From NCBI GenBank assembly GCA_036399715.1, contig DASWMO010000102.1, positions 1 through 10,521 on the forward strand: DNA of 10,521 nucleotides, written 5' to 3'. Below the pieces are notes generated by a model. The model saw only the letters and a list, made by a program, of their open reading frames with translations, was not told the DNA's origin and searched no databases. A program made the translations under genes and the position numbers. This document shows positions 1 through 5,988 of this stretch, piece after piece (the first letter of the stretch is position 1; every line of letters begins with the position of its first letter). Source of the stretch: DASVSE01 sp036399715 (GTDB lineage: Bacteria > Bacteroidota > Rhodothermia > Rhodothermales > Rubricoccaceae).

Positions 1-87
1 ACGACGGGCCAGAACAGAGACACGGGGCGGGGGCAGGTTCGACGGTGAAGACGGTACGGACCCACAACCCGATCCCGCGCGGGCCGT

Positions 88-95
88 TATCCTCC
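88..95 (+). promoter_or_regulatory. Candidate -7 promoter element of the zinc-ribbon gene
   Basis: TATCCTCC begins 30 bases before the ATG at 118. It is a loose match to the Bacteroidota -7 consensus TAnnTTTG, but sits at the same distance from its start as the better boxes before accB and the amidotransferase. No clear TTG-type -33 element is seen. This is inferred from position and similarity only. Confidence 0.25.
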
Positions 96-117
96 CCGAC
101 CCACTCCCGACACCCCC

Positions 118-495
118 ATGGACCGTCTCCAGTGCAAAGCCTGCGGCTCCCTCTCGATGCTCCCGATGGAGCTCGAAGAGGCCGAAGCCGAGGCCGAAGG
201 CCTCCACCTGCTCGACGAGCACGAGGCCCGCTTCTTCACCTGCCACGTCTGCGGCGACAACTGGCTGAGCGTCCGCCGCGTCGAGAACGGCGACTGCCGG
301 ATCACGTTCGTCCACCAGATGGGCCTCCAGCCGCTCCTGAAGCGGACCGCCCACATGTCCACGCCCGTCGTCCTCACCGAGGCGACCGTCGAGGCATGGG
401 AGTACTTCATGGGCGAGGACGAAGTCGACGAGGACGCGTGGCGCGGGCGCCTCGACGAGCGCCGCCAGACGCTCCGCTCGATCGCGTCCAACTAG
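118..495 (+). CDS. Small acidic zinc-ribbon protein of unknown function
   Basis: The 125-residue protein carries two CxxC knuckles, Cys6/Cys9 and Cys42/Cys45. They are separated by a short, strongly acidic Glu/Ala-rich stretch (about residues 18-35) and should form one zinc ribbon. The second knuckle runs into a C-G-D-N-W segment, as in treble-clef or ribbon folds. Cys60 is an extra cysteine. The C-terminal third (about 88-125) is predicted helical, with an acidic patch at 99-106 followed by an Arg-rich helix. There is no signal peptide or membrane segment, so it is probably cytosolic. The ATG at 118 is chosen because the first knuckle begins five residues later and because of the candidate promoter 30 bases upstream. 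I do not recognise a named family. A nucleic-acid-binding or protein-binding role is possible from the ribbon alone, but not shown. It ends 15 bases from the convergent amidotransferase gene. Confidence 0.8.
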   Translation: MDRLQCKACGSLSMLPMELEEAEAEAEGLHLLDEHEARFFTCHVCGDNWLSVRRVENGDCRITFVHQMGLQPLLKRTAHMSTPVVLTEATVEAWEYFMGEDEVDEDAWRGRLDERRQTLRSIASN

Positions 496-497
496 GA

Positions 498-509
498 CGC
501 CGATCGGCG
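498..509. terminator. 12-bp perfect palindrome between two convergent stop codons
   Basis: CGCCGATCGGCG is a perfect palindrome filling the gap between the stop of the zinc-ribbon gene (TAG at 493-495) and the stop of the amidotransferase (TAG on the minus strand, 511-513). Each stop lies inside a CTAG, so the whole segment is nearly symmetric. As RNA it gives only a 4-bp stem with a GATC loop and has no T-tract, so a terminator role is weak. A protein-binding site is equally possible. Confidence 0.25.
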
Positions 510-510
510 G

Positions 511-1245
511 CTAGACGTACAGGTCGAGAAACCGGCGCAGCAGGCCATCCGCGTGTGGCGTCGGGCGCAGCGAGGCGAGGAGCGCCTCGAACGCGGCGTC
601 GTCGCCGGACTCGGGGTAGTGCGCGCGGTACGCGACGAGCCGCGAGCGCTCCGCGTGGACGTCCAACTCGGGGTGGAACTGTGCGCCGTAGATCGGCGCG
701 TCGCCGAGTCGGAACGCCTGGAACGGGGCGGCCGCGTTGCGCGCCAACTCGACGCCGCCCGGCGGGAGCGTCGCCACGCGGTCGTGGTGCCCCATCTGCG
801 CGTCAAACGCGTCCGGGACCTCGGCGAAGAGCGGGTCCGCGCGGCCCGCGGCGGTCACGTGGATCGTGTGCGTGCCCATCTCGGCGCGGCCCGCGTCGTG
901 GACGACCGTCCCACCGAAGGCGCGGGCGAGAAACTGGTGTCCCCAGCACGCCCCGAACGTCGGCACCGACCGGTCAGCAGCCGCATGGCAGAGCCCGGCG
1001 AGCGCGTCCGTCCATGTGAACGTGTCGACGACCGAGTAGGCGCCCGCACCGCCGATCAGGAGGGCGTCGATGCCGTCGAGTGCGGCCGGTGTGAGCGGCT
1101 CGCGGAGCGCGTTCGTCGTCAGGACCTGTTCCACGGCGACGCCGCAGCGGGCCGCGAAGCTCGCCCGTTCCTCGGCGAGCACGTCGGGGCGCTCGCGAAT
1201 CTGGACGAGGCGCAGCCGGAGTGCGGAGCGGGGCGGATCGGGCAC
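511..1245 (-). CDS. Stand-alone class I glutamine amidotransferase (GATase1, GMP-synthase-like)
   Basis: The 244-residue protein has the complete class I amidotransferase triad. The nucleophile Cys100 lies in the elbow G-A-C-W-G-H-Q, and His191 and Glu193 in A-Q-F-H-P-E-L. An oxyanion-type glycine loop (I-G-G-A-G-A-Y) lies near 64-70. The domain should release ammonia from glutamine or hydrolyse a gamma-glutamyl compound; the acceptor is unknown. It resembles the N-terminal domain of GuaA (COG0518 type) but lacks any synthetase domain, so it either works with a separate partner or acts as a hydrolase. There is no signal peptide, so it is probably cytosolic. The frame stays open far upstream, overlapping msrA on the other strand, but homology begins near L-R-L-R-L-V-Q. 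The GTG at 1245 is preferred because a TACGTTCG box lies 29 bases before it. GTG at 1251 (246 residues) is the main alternative. It is divergent from msrA. Confidence 0.85.
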   Translation of the reverse strand: MPDPPRSALRLRLVQIRERPDVLAEERASFAARCGVAVEQVLTTNALREPLTPAALDGIDALLIGGAGAYSVVDTFTWTDALAGLCHAAADRSVPTFGACWGHQFLARAFGGTVVHDAGRAEMGTHTIHVTAAGRADPLFAEVPDAFDAQMGHHDRVATLPPGGVELARNAAAPFQAFRLGDAPIYGAQFHPELDVHAERSRLVAYRAHYPESGDDAAFEALLASLRPTPHADGLLRRFLDLYV

Positions 1246-1266
1246 GGGCACGCGGGAGACGGGCTC

Positions 1267-1274
1267 CGAACGTA
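1267..1274 (-). promoter_or_regulatory. Candidate -7 promoter element of the amidotransferase gene
   Basis: Read on the minus strand this is TACGTTCG, matching the Bacteroidota -7 consensus TAnnTTTG at all but one fixed base. Its first base is 29 bases before the GTG at 1245, the same distance as the box before accB. It supports that GTG over the one at 1251. No TTG-like -33 element is seen at a sensible distance. Confidence 0.4.
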
Positions 1275-1371
1275 CGGCGGGCCGCGCAGAGAGCGCGCGA
1301 ATCGGGGCCGGGCGCCGGAGCACAGGCGTCCATCTGACGTTCAGAGCCCACACGTCTCTCCCTATCGACCA

Positions 1372-1905
1372 ATGACCCAAACGATCACCCTCGGCGGCGG
1401 ATGCTTCTGGTGCACCGAGGCCGTCCTGCTGCCGCTGCGCGGCGTCGCCTCCGTCACGTCGGGCTATGCCAACGGCCACGTCAAGAACCCGACCTACCGC
1501 GAGGTCTGCTCGGGGCGGACGGGCCACGCCGAGGTCGTCCGCGTCGCCTTCGACCCGGACGAGATCGCCCTCGACGACCTGCTCGGCATCTTTTTCGCGA
1601 CCCACGACCCGACGACGCTGAACCGTCAGGGCGGCGACCGCGGCACGCAGTACCGCTCGGCGGTCTTCTTCGAGACGCCCGAGCAGCGCGAGGCGGCCGA
1701 GCGCGTCGTGGCGGACCTCACGGCGCAGGGCGTCTTCTCGGACCCGATCGTGACCGAGATCGCGCCGCTCGACGTGTTCTACCCCGCTGAGGACTACCAC
1801 CAGGACTACTTCGCGCGCAACGCGGACCAGCCGTACTGCGCGGCCGTCATCGCGCCGAAGGTGTCCAAGCTGCGCCGGCACTACCTCGATCGCCTCGCGG
1901 CCTGA
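1372..1905 (+). CDS. msrA: Peptide-methionine (S)-S-oxide reductase MsrA
   Basis: This 177-residue enzyme repairs oxidised proteins by reducing methionine-S-sulfoxide to methionine, drawing electrons from thioredoxin. The hallmark G-G-C-F-W-C-T-E starts the protein: Cys11 is the catalytic cysteine and Cys14 the extra cysteine of the GCFWC subtype. The family block Y-R-E-V-C-S-G-R-T-G-H-A-E is at 42-54, followed by H-D-P-T-T-L-N-R-Q-G-x-D-x-G-T-Q-Y-R-S around 78-96. The end is typical: Y-H-Q-D-Y-F near 142-147 and then Y-C-A at 155-157. Cys46 and Cys156 are candidates for resolving cysteines. The length is usual for a single-domain MsrA with no MsrB fusion. No signal peptide is present, so it is cytosolic. 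The ATG at 1372 places the active site directly after the usual short N-terminal strand. It stands alone, divergent from the amidotransferase gene. Confidence 0.97.
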   Translation: MTQTITLGGGCFWCTEAVLLPLRGVASVTSGYANGHVKNPTYREVCSGRTGHAEVVRVAFDPDEIALDDLLGIFFATHDPTTLNRQGGDRGTQYRSAVFFETPEQREAAERVVADLTAQGVFSDPIVTEIAPLDVFYPAEDYHQDYFARNADQPYCAAVIAPKVSKLRRHYLDRLAA

Positions 1906-1996
1906 GGTGTCGCTGGAATCGCGAGAGCAGGGAAGACGCCGTCAGGTCCTCGCCGCGCCCCGAATCCCAACGGACGGAGGCTGGTTGTGGGGCTTG

Positions 1997-2032
1997 CGCC
2001 GTGGAGCCACTTCCGCCGGGCGCTCCACGGCG
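1997..2032 (+). terminator. 11-bp perfect inverted repeat between msrA and efp
   Basis: Arms CGCCGTGGAGC (1997-2007) and GCTCCACGGCG (2022-2032) are perfectly complementary around a 14-base loop. This is the strongest structure in the roughly 200-base gap between msrA and efp, which holds no gene I can see. It lies 91 bases after the msrA stop and has no T-tract, so an intrinsic terminator is only one reading. It also sits immediately upstream of the candidate efp promoter (2039-2070), where it could be a protein-binding site. Confidence 0.4.
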
Positions 2033-2038
2033 TCTCCG

Positions 2039-2070
2039 TTGTCGCCGCCGCGTACGGGGCGCTAGATTCC
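2039..2070 (+). promoter_or_regulatory. Candidate efp promoter
   Basis: TTG at 2039-2041 and TAGATTCC at 2063-2070 are separated by 21 bases, close to the Bacteroidota arrangement of a -33 TTG and a -7 TAnnTTTG. The -7 box lies 42 bases before the efp ATG. Confidence 0.35.
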
Positions 2071-2104
2071 GGATCTGTTCGACCCGACCGCACCGCGCCC
2101 CCGC

Positions 2105-2674
2105 ATGGCCTCCACACAGGATTTCCGCAACGGCCTCGTCCTCAACTGGAAGGACGACCTCTGGCAGATCATCGAGTTCATGCACGTCAAGCCCGGCAAG
2201 GGCGGCGCGTTCGTCCGCTCGAAGCTCCGCAACATCCGCAACGGCAAGACGGTCGACTCGACCTTCCGCGCCGGCGAACGGATCGAGACGGCGCGCGTCG
2301 AGCGCCGCGAGATGCAGTACCTCTACACGGACGAGATGGGGCTCAACTTCATGAACACGGAGACCTACGAGCAGGTCACGTTGCGCAAGAACGTCGTGGA
2401 CCTGAAGGGCCTCATCAAGGAGGGCGCGACCATCGACGTGCTCGTCGACGCCGCAACCGACGAGGCGCTGACGGCCGAGCTGCCGCGGCAGGTCGAGCTC
2501 GTGGTCACGCAGACCGACCCCGGCCTCAAGGGCGACACGGCGACGGGTGCGACCAAGCCCGCCGTGCTCGAGTCCGGCGCGACCGTCTACGTGCCGCTGT
2601 TCATCAACGAGGGCGACACCGTCCGCGTGGACACCGAAACGGGCAGCTACCAGACGCGCGTCAGCGCCGCCTGA
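2105..2674 (+). CDS. efp: Translation elongation factor P
   Basis: The 189-residue protein is full length for bacterial EF-P, which binds the ribosome near the E site and rescues stalling at consecutive prolines. It has the expected three beta-barrel parts: an N-terminal KOW-like domain (about 1-65), a middle OB domain (about 66-130) and a C-terminal OB domain (about 131-189). The latter carries T-D-P-G-L-K-G-D-T near 146-154 and ends in the usual V-D-T-E-T-G-x-Y pattern. The tip loop reads K-P-G-K-G-G-A-F with Lys32 at the modification site, so it is the lysine type rather than the arginine type that is rhamnosylated. Lys32 could be beta-lysylated by EpmA/EpmB or modified otherwise; no modification enzyme is encoded here. 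It is cytosolic. It precedes accB and accC, a widespread bacterial gene order, but may be a separate transcript (see the accB promoter candidate). Confidence 0.98.
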   Translation: MASTQDFRNGLVLNWKDDLWQIIEFMHVKPGKGGAFVRSKLRNIRNGKTVDSTFRAGERIETARVERREMQYLYTDEMGLNFMNTETYEQVTLRKNVVDLKGLIKEGATIDVLVDAATDEALTAELPRQVELVVTQTDPGLKGDTATGATKPAVLESGATVYVPLFINEGDTVRVDTETGSYQTRVSAA

Positions 2675-2676
2675 GC

Positions 2677-2705
2677 TGCCCCGCCGGGGCACACGCCCGT
2701 GCCCC
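2677..2705 (+). terminator. Two mutually exclusive hairpins after efp
   Basis: Immediately after the efp stop, TGCCCC (2677-2682) can pair with GGGGCA (2686-2691). Alternatively GGGGCAC (2686-2692) can pair with GTGCCCC (2699-2705). The GGGGCA segment is shared, so only one stem can form at a time. No T-tract follows. It could be a weak terminator for efp or an attenuator-like switch before accB. Such GC-rich stems can also arise by chance in this genome. Confidence 0.25.
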
Positions 2706-2711
2706 GCGTCG

Positions 2712-2719
2712 TACCTTCG
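2712..2719 (+). promoter_or_regulatory. Candidate -7 promoter element of accBC
   Basis: TACCTTCG differs from the Bacteroidota -7 consensus TAnnTTTG at one base and begins 29 bases before the accB ATG. It suggests accB-accC can be transcribed independently of efp. No TTG -33 element is visible 17-23 bases upstream, so the call rests on the -7 box and its spacing. Confidence 0.4.
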
Positions 2720-2740
2720 CGCCTTTCCTGCCAGGCTCCC

Positions 2741-3232
2741 ATGGACCTCGACAAGATCCAGCGACTTCTCGAACTCGTCTCCGCGAGTGGCCTCGCCGAG
2801 GTCAAAATCGAGGAAGGCGACTTCAAGCTGACGGTTCGGGCCAAGCTGCCCGAGCGTGTTGCTGCCCCGGCACCGATGATGCTCACGGCCCCGCCGCCGG
2901 TTGCGCCTCAGGCGCCCGCGCTGCCGGCCGTCCCCGCAGCCGCCGTCCCGATTTCGTCGGACCCTGCGGCCGAGCCGGGCTCGGGCGACGGCGAAGAGCT
3001 CGTTCTCGCGCCGATTGTCGGGACGTACTACGAGGCCGCCTCGCCGGGCTCGGACGCGTTCGTGAAGGTCGGCGACCGCGTTGAGGTCGGCCAGCCGCTG
3101 TGCATCATCGAGGCGATGAAGCTCATGAACGAGATCCAGAGCGAGGTCGCCGGGACGGTCGTCCAGATTCTCGCCCGCAACGCGGCGCCGGTCGAGTACG
3201 ACCAGCCGCTGTTCGTGGTCAAGACGGCGTGA
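2741..3232 (+). CDS. accB: Acetyl-CoA carboxylase biotin carboxyl carrier protein (BCCP)
   Basis: The 163-residue protein carries biotin between the biotin carboxylase and carboxyltransferase of acetyl-CoA carboxylase, the first committed step of fatty-acid synthesis. Residues 1-35 form the usual helical/amphipathic N-terminal part (L-D-K-I-Q-R-L-L-E-L-V). A flexible Ala/Pro-rich linker spans about 40-80, and the biotinyl domain is at about 87-163. The biotinylation motif E-A-M-K-L-M-N-E places the modified lysine at Lys127, to be filled by a BirA-type ligase not encoded here. The P-I-V-G-T-Y-Y and D-x-V-x-V-G-Q-x-L blocks are also present. An upstream GTG in frame (2699) would add 14 residues unlike the family, so the ATG at 2741 is chosen. 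accC follows after 76 bases and is its natural partner. Cytosolic. Confidence 0.97.
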   Translation: MDLDKIQRLLELVSASGLAEVKIEEGDFKLTVRAKLPERVAAPAPMMLTAPPPVAPQAPALPAVPAAAVPISSDPAAEPGSGDGEELVLAPIVGTYYEAASPGSDAFVKVGDRVEVGQPLCIIEAMKLMNEIQSEVAGTVVQILARNAAPVEYDQPLFVVKTA

Positions 3233-3245
3233 GCCGGCGCGCGTC

Positions 3246-3265
3246 CCGGCGCTGGCCGGCGCCGG
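3246..3265 (+). other. Intercistronic hairpin between accB and accC
   Basis: CCGGCGC (3246-3252) pairs perfectly with GCGCCGG (3259-3265) around a six-base loop. No T-tract follows, and the 76-base gap has no TAnnTT-like box, so accB and accC are probably co-transcribed. The stem may affect processing or stability of the message, or may simply reflect base composition. Confidence 0.3.
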
Positions 3266-3308
3266 TGACCCTCCAGCCCCGACCCGACCCCCGCACCGCG
3301 CCGCCCGC

Positions 3309-4655
3309 ATGATCCAGAAAGTCCTCATCGCCAACCGCGGCGAGATCGCGCTCCGGGTCATCCGGACGTGCCGCGAGATGGGCATCAAGACCGTCGCCGT
3401 GTACTCGACGGCCGACCGCGACTCGCTCCCGGTCCGCTTCGCCGACGAAGCCGTCTGCATCGGGCCGCCGCCGTCCGCGCGGAGCTACCTCCACGTCCCG
3501 TCGATCATCGCCGCGGCCGAGGTCACCGGCGCCGACGCGGTCCACCCGGGCTACGGCTTCCTGAGCGAGAACGCGGCCTTCGCGCAGGTCTGCGACGACC
3601 ACGGGCTCGTCTTTATCGGACCTCGGCCCGAGACGATCGCGCGAATGGGCGACAAGTCGGTCGCCAAGGAGACGATGGTGGCGGCCGGCGTGCCCGTCGT
3701 GCCGGGCTCCGAAGGGGCCGTCGCAGACATCGCCGAGGGCCTCGACGCCGCGCGCATCGCGGGATTCCCGGTCATGATCAAGGCCTCGGCCGGCGGCGGC
3801 GGGCGCGGGATGCGCATGTGCGAGCACGAGGCCGACTTCGCGAACCTCTTCGAGCAGGCGTCCAACGAGGCGACGAACGCCTTCGGCGACGGCCGCCTCT
3901 ACATCGAGAAGTTCGTCGAGGGCCCGCGCCACATCGAGGTCCAGCTCCTCGGCGACGGGCAGGGCACGGTGGTCCACTTCGGCGAGCGCGAGTGCTCCAT
4001 CCAGCGCCGCCACCAGAAGCTGCTCGAAGAGGCCCCGAGCCCAGTCGTGGATGCGGCCCTGCGGGAGCGCATCGGAGCCGCGGCGGTCGCGGGCGCGCTC
4101 GCGGTGAACTACCGCGGCGCAGGCACCGTCGAGTTCCTGCTCGACGCCCACGGCGAGTTCTACTTCATGGAGATGAACACGCGGATCCAGGTCGAGCACC
4201 CAGTCACCGAGGAGGTGACGGGCGAGGACCTCATCGAGTGGCAGCTCCGCGTCGCGTCGGGTGAAAAGGTGACGGGCGGCAACCGCACACCCCATGGCCA
4301 CTCCATCGAGTGCCGCATCAACGCCGAGGACCCCTTCCGGGGCTTCTCGCCGAGCCCTGGCCGCATCTCGGCCTTCCACACGCCCAAGGGCCGCGGCGTC
4401 CGCTGCGACACGCACGTCTTCGCCGGCTACACCGTCCCGCCGACGTACGACTCGATGATCGCCAAGCTCATCGTCCGCGACCAGACGCGGGCCCGCGCCA
4501 TCGAGAAGATGCGCCGCGCGCTCGACGAGTTCGTCGTCGAGGGCATCAAGACGACGATCCCGTTCCACAAGCAGCTTCTCACGGACGAGCGCTTCCGCGC
4601 GGGCGACTTCGACACCAAGTTCCTCGAACGCTTCGAGCTGAAGCCCGAGGCGTAG
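3309..4655 (+). CDS. accC: Acetyl-CoA carboxylase, biotin carboxylase subunit
   Basis: At 448 residues it matches the usual length (E. coli AccC is 449). It uses ATP and bicarbonate to carboxylate the biotin on AccB. The biotin carboxylase N-domain begins I-Q-K-V-L-I-A-N-R-G-E-I-A and includes H-P-G-Y-G-F-L-S-E-N at 79-88. The ATP-grasp domain follows: Lys116, the glycine-rich loop G-G-G-G-R-G-M at 162-168, Lys158, Glu200, and H-Q-K-L-L-E-E at 235-241. The metal and catalytic block is intact, with Glu275, and E-M-N-T-R-I-Q-V-E-H-P-V-T-E at 288-301. The C-terminal domain has E-C-R-I-N-A-E-D-P at 334-342. No biotin-carrier fusion is present, so it is the separate-subunit type and not propionyl-CoA carboxylase alpha or pyruvate carboxylase. 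Its position after accB supports this. The carboxyltransferase genes accA/accD are not in the window. Confidence 0.97.
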   Translation: MIQKVLIANRGEIALRVIRTCREMGIKTVAVYSTADRDSLPVRFADEAVCIGPPPSARSYLHVPSIIAAAEVTGADAVHPGYGFLSENAAFAQVCDDHGLVFIGPRPETIARMGDKSVAKETMVAAGVPVVPGSEGAVADIAEGLDAARIAGFPVMIKASAGGGGRGMRMCEHEADFANLFEQASNEATNAFGDGRLYIEKFVEGPRHIEVQLLGDGQGTVVHFGERECSIQRRHQKLLEEAPSPVVDAALRERIGAAAVAGALAVNYRGAGTVEFLLDAHGEFYFMEMNTRIQVEHPVTEEVTGEDLIEWQLRVASGEKVTGGNRTPHGHSIECRINAEDPFRGFSPSPGRISAFHTPKGRGVRCDTHVFAGYTVPPTYDSMIAKLIVRDQTRARAIEKMRRALDEFVVEGIKTTIPFHKQLLTDERFRAGDFDTKFLERFELKPEA

Positions 4656-4765
4656 CGATTGGGAACGGCGACTGCCGGGTGAACCCGGACCTGAAACTGG
4701 CAGATCGTCCAGGCTCAGCCGCACGCCGGTCCTTGCTCTCTGACACTTCCCATTTCCCACTCCCC

Positions 4766-5149
4766 ATGACGTTGCCTTCCGACTGCCGCTACACCAAGGA
4801 CCACGAGTGGGTCCGCCTCGAGGCCGACGGCCTCGCGACCGTCGGCGTGACGGATTACGCGCAGGGCGAGCTCGGCGACATCGTGTTCGTCGAGATCCAG
4901 CCCATCGGGACCGAGGTGGCGGCCGAGGCGCCGTTCGGGACGGTCGAGGCGGTCAAGACGGTCTCGGAGCTCTTCGCGCCCATCGCAGGGACCGTGGAGG
5001 CAATCAACGAGGCGCTCGACGGCGCGCCGGAGTCGGTGAACCAGGACCCGTACGGCGCAGGCTGGATGGTCAAGATCCGCCCTGCGGACCCGGCCTCGGT
5101 CGAGGCGCTGATGACGGCCGACGAGTACAAGGAGTCCATCGGGGCGTAG
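4766..5149 (+). CDS. gcvH: Glycine cleavage system H protein
   Basis: This 127-residue lipoyl carrier shuttles the aminomethyl group of glycine between the P, T and L proteins of the glycine cleavage system. The opening Y-T-K-D-H-E-W-V-R at 9-17 and V-T-D-Y-A-Q-G-E-L-G-D-I-V at 28-40 are diagnostic. The lipoylation site is in E-A-V-K-T-V-S-E-L, giving Lys64; family members usually read E-S-V-K-A, so the two flanking changes are mild variants. The later N-x-x-L and N-Q-D-P-Y-G-x-G-W-M segments are also typical. Gene length is normal. The ATG at 4766 is the only start that gives the standard N-terminus. It lies 110 bases after accC with no TA-containing promoter box visible in the gap, so readthrough from accBC is possible. 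gcvP and gcvT are not nearby; the carrier could also serve lipoate biosynthesis. Confidence 0.96.
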   Translation: MTLPSDCRYTKDHEWVRLEADGLATVGVTDYAQGELGDIVFVEIQPIGTEVAAEAPFGTVEAVKTVSELFAPIAGTVEAINEALDGAPESVNQDPYGAGWMVKIRPADPASVEALMTADEYKESIGA

Positions 5150-5170
5150 CCCGACCGGCTGAAACGCGGT

Positions 5171-5201
5171 GCGGCCGGCCTCCCCGAGGGAAGCCGGCCG
5201 C
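5171..5201. terminator. Strong bidirectional terminator-like hairpin after gcvH
   Basis: GCGGCCGGC (5171-5179) pairs with GCCGGCCGC (5193-5201). A single C-A mismatch is followed by a further 4-bp stem TCCC/GGGA closing a three-base loop, giving 13 bp in all. It lies between the convergent stops of gcvH (5149) and the exported protein gene (5241), where a shared terminator is expected. There is no long T-tract on either side; on the minus strand a short TTTC follows about nine bases later. Confidence 0.6.
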
Positions 5202-5240
5202 GTCCGTTGACGGCGTCTCGACCCGCGGCGCCTCGGTGCG

Positions 5241-5897
5241 CTACCAGTCGGCCCCGTCGGACTCGCCGAGGAGTTCGCGGCGGCGGGCGTCGAGGATCGC
5301 CTCGCGGCGGGCGTCGCGCTCGCGCAGGCCCGCCTCCAACTCGTCGGCTTCGGCGCGGAGGTGGGCGGCCTGCTCGCGTCGAGCGTCGGCCCGGACGTCG
5401 AACAGCTCGGCGAGGACGCCGCCGAGGTCGCGCTCCAGCCGGTCGCGGTCGCTCCCGCTCGCCGCCCGCGCCTCGCGGGCGAGGTCGCGCGAGCGCCGGT
5501 CCAGCTCCTGCATCCGCTCGCGCGTCTCGTCCGAGACGCCCGGCGAGCCGAAGAACTCGCGGAACGGGCCGTCCATCATCCCGTGGACGCCTTCGAGGAG
5601 AACATCGGGGGAGGGAAGCCGGAACCGGAGCGTGTCGGAGTCCGCACCGTCGCGCCCGAACCGGCGGACCACGACGCCATCGCGTTCGAAGCGGTGGACC
5701 TCGGGCCCGCCGTCGTGCTCGAAGCGGCGGAACTCGACGTTTGCGCCCGCGCCTTCGGGGCGTCGGAACACGAACCGCTCGCCGTCGGCCGTGCTGTCGA
5801 CCGTGATGACGATGTGGCGCTCGGTGCGCGGCGGGGCGGACTGGGCAAGCGCCGGGAAAGCAGCGAGAGCGAGAGCGGGGAGAAGCAGCGTGCGCAT
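5241..5897 (-). CDS. Exported coiled-coil protein of unknown function
   Basis: The 218-residue protein starts with a clear signal peptide: M-R-T, a Leu/Ala-rich core, and A-L-A-Q-S around 16-20. It is probably periplasmic, with no other membrane segment. The N-terminal half is Arg/Asp-rich and contains three short repeats of the form R-F-(E/G)-(H/R)-D-G, with their Phe at 59, 70 and 80. A Pro/Phe/Gly-rich hinge follows at about 94-120 (D-G-P-F-R-E-F-F-G-S-P-G). The C-terminal half (about 122-212) is a long, highly charged helix with heptad-like spacing, ending in R-R-x-x-I-L-D-A-R-R-R-E-L-L-G. I do not recognise a named family. The general layout recalls small periplasmic helical stress or sensor proteins, but that is not demonstrated. 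The ATG at 5897 is chosen because the signal peptide begins there. It is convergent with gcvH and divergent from guaA. Confidence 0.8.
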   Translation of the reverse strand: MRTLLLPALALAAFPALAQSAPPRTERHIVITVDSTADGERFVFRRPEGAGANVEFRRFEHDGGPEVHRFERDGVVVRRFGRDGADSDTLRFRLPSPDVLLEGVHGMMDGPFREFFGSPGVSDETRERMQELDRRSRDLAREARAASGSDRDRLERDLGGVLAELFDVRADARREQAAHLRAEADELEAGLRERDARREAILDARRRELLGESDGADW

Positions 5898-5988
5898 CGG
5901 TGTGGATGGTGAATGAGAGGGCGTCCGGGGGGTGAGCCGCCAACGACGACGGCGCCCGTTTCGTGCGCCTCGGACCGCTGCATGGCGG

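Noticed and set aside
1340..1370. Possible msrA promoter TTC-N20-TATCGACC
   Set aside because: The box is only nine bases before the ATG and matches the -7 consensus poorly. A leaderless msrA transcript is possible but not supported.
1246..1881. Upstream extension of the amidotransferase frame to 456 codons
   Set aside because: It runs antisense through msrA and has no family similarity; the homologous region begins near 1235.
2699..2740. GTG start adding 14 residues to AccB
   Set aside because: The extra residues are unlike BCCP N-termini, and the candidate -7 box at 2712 would lie inside the coding part.
4675..4688. Short hairpin CCGGG-TGAA-CCCGG between accC and gcvH
   Set aside because: Only five base pairs, no T-tract; expected by chance at this base composition.
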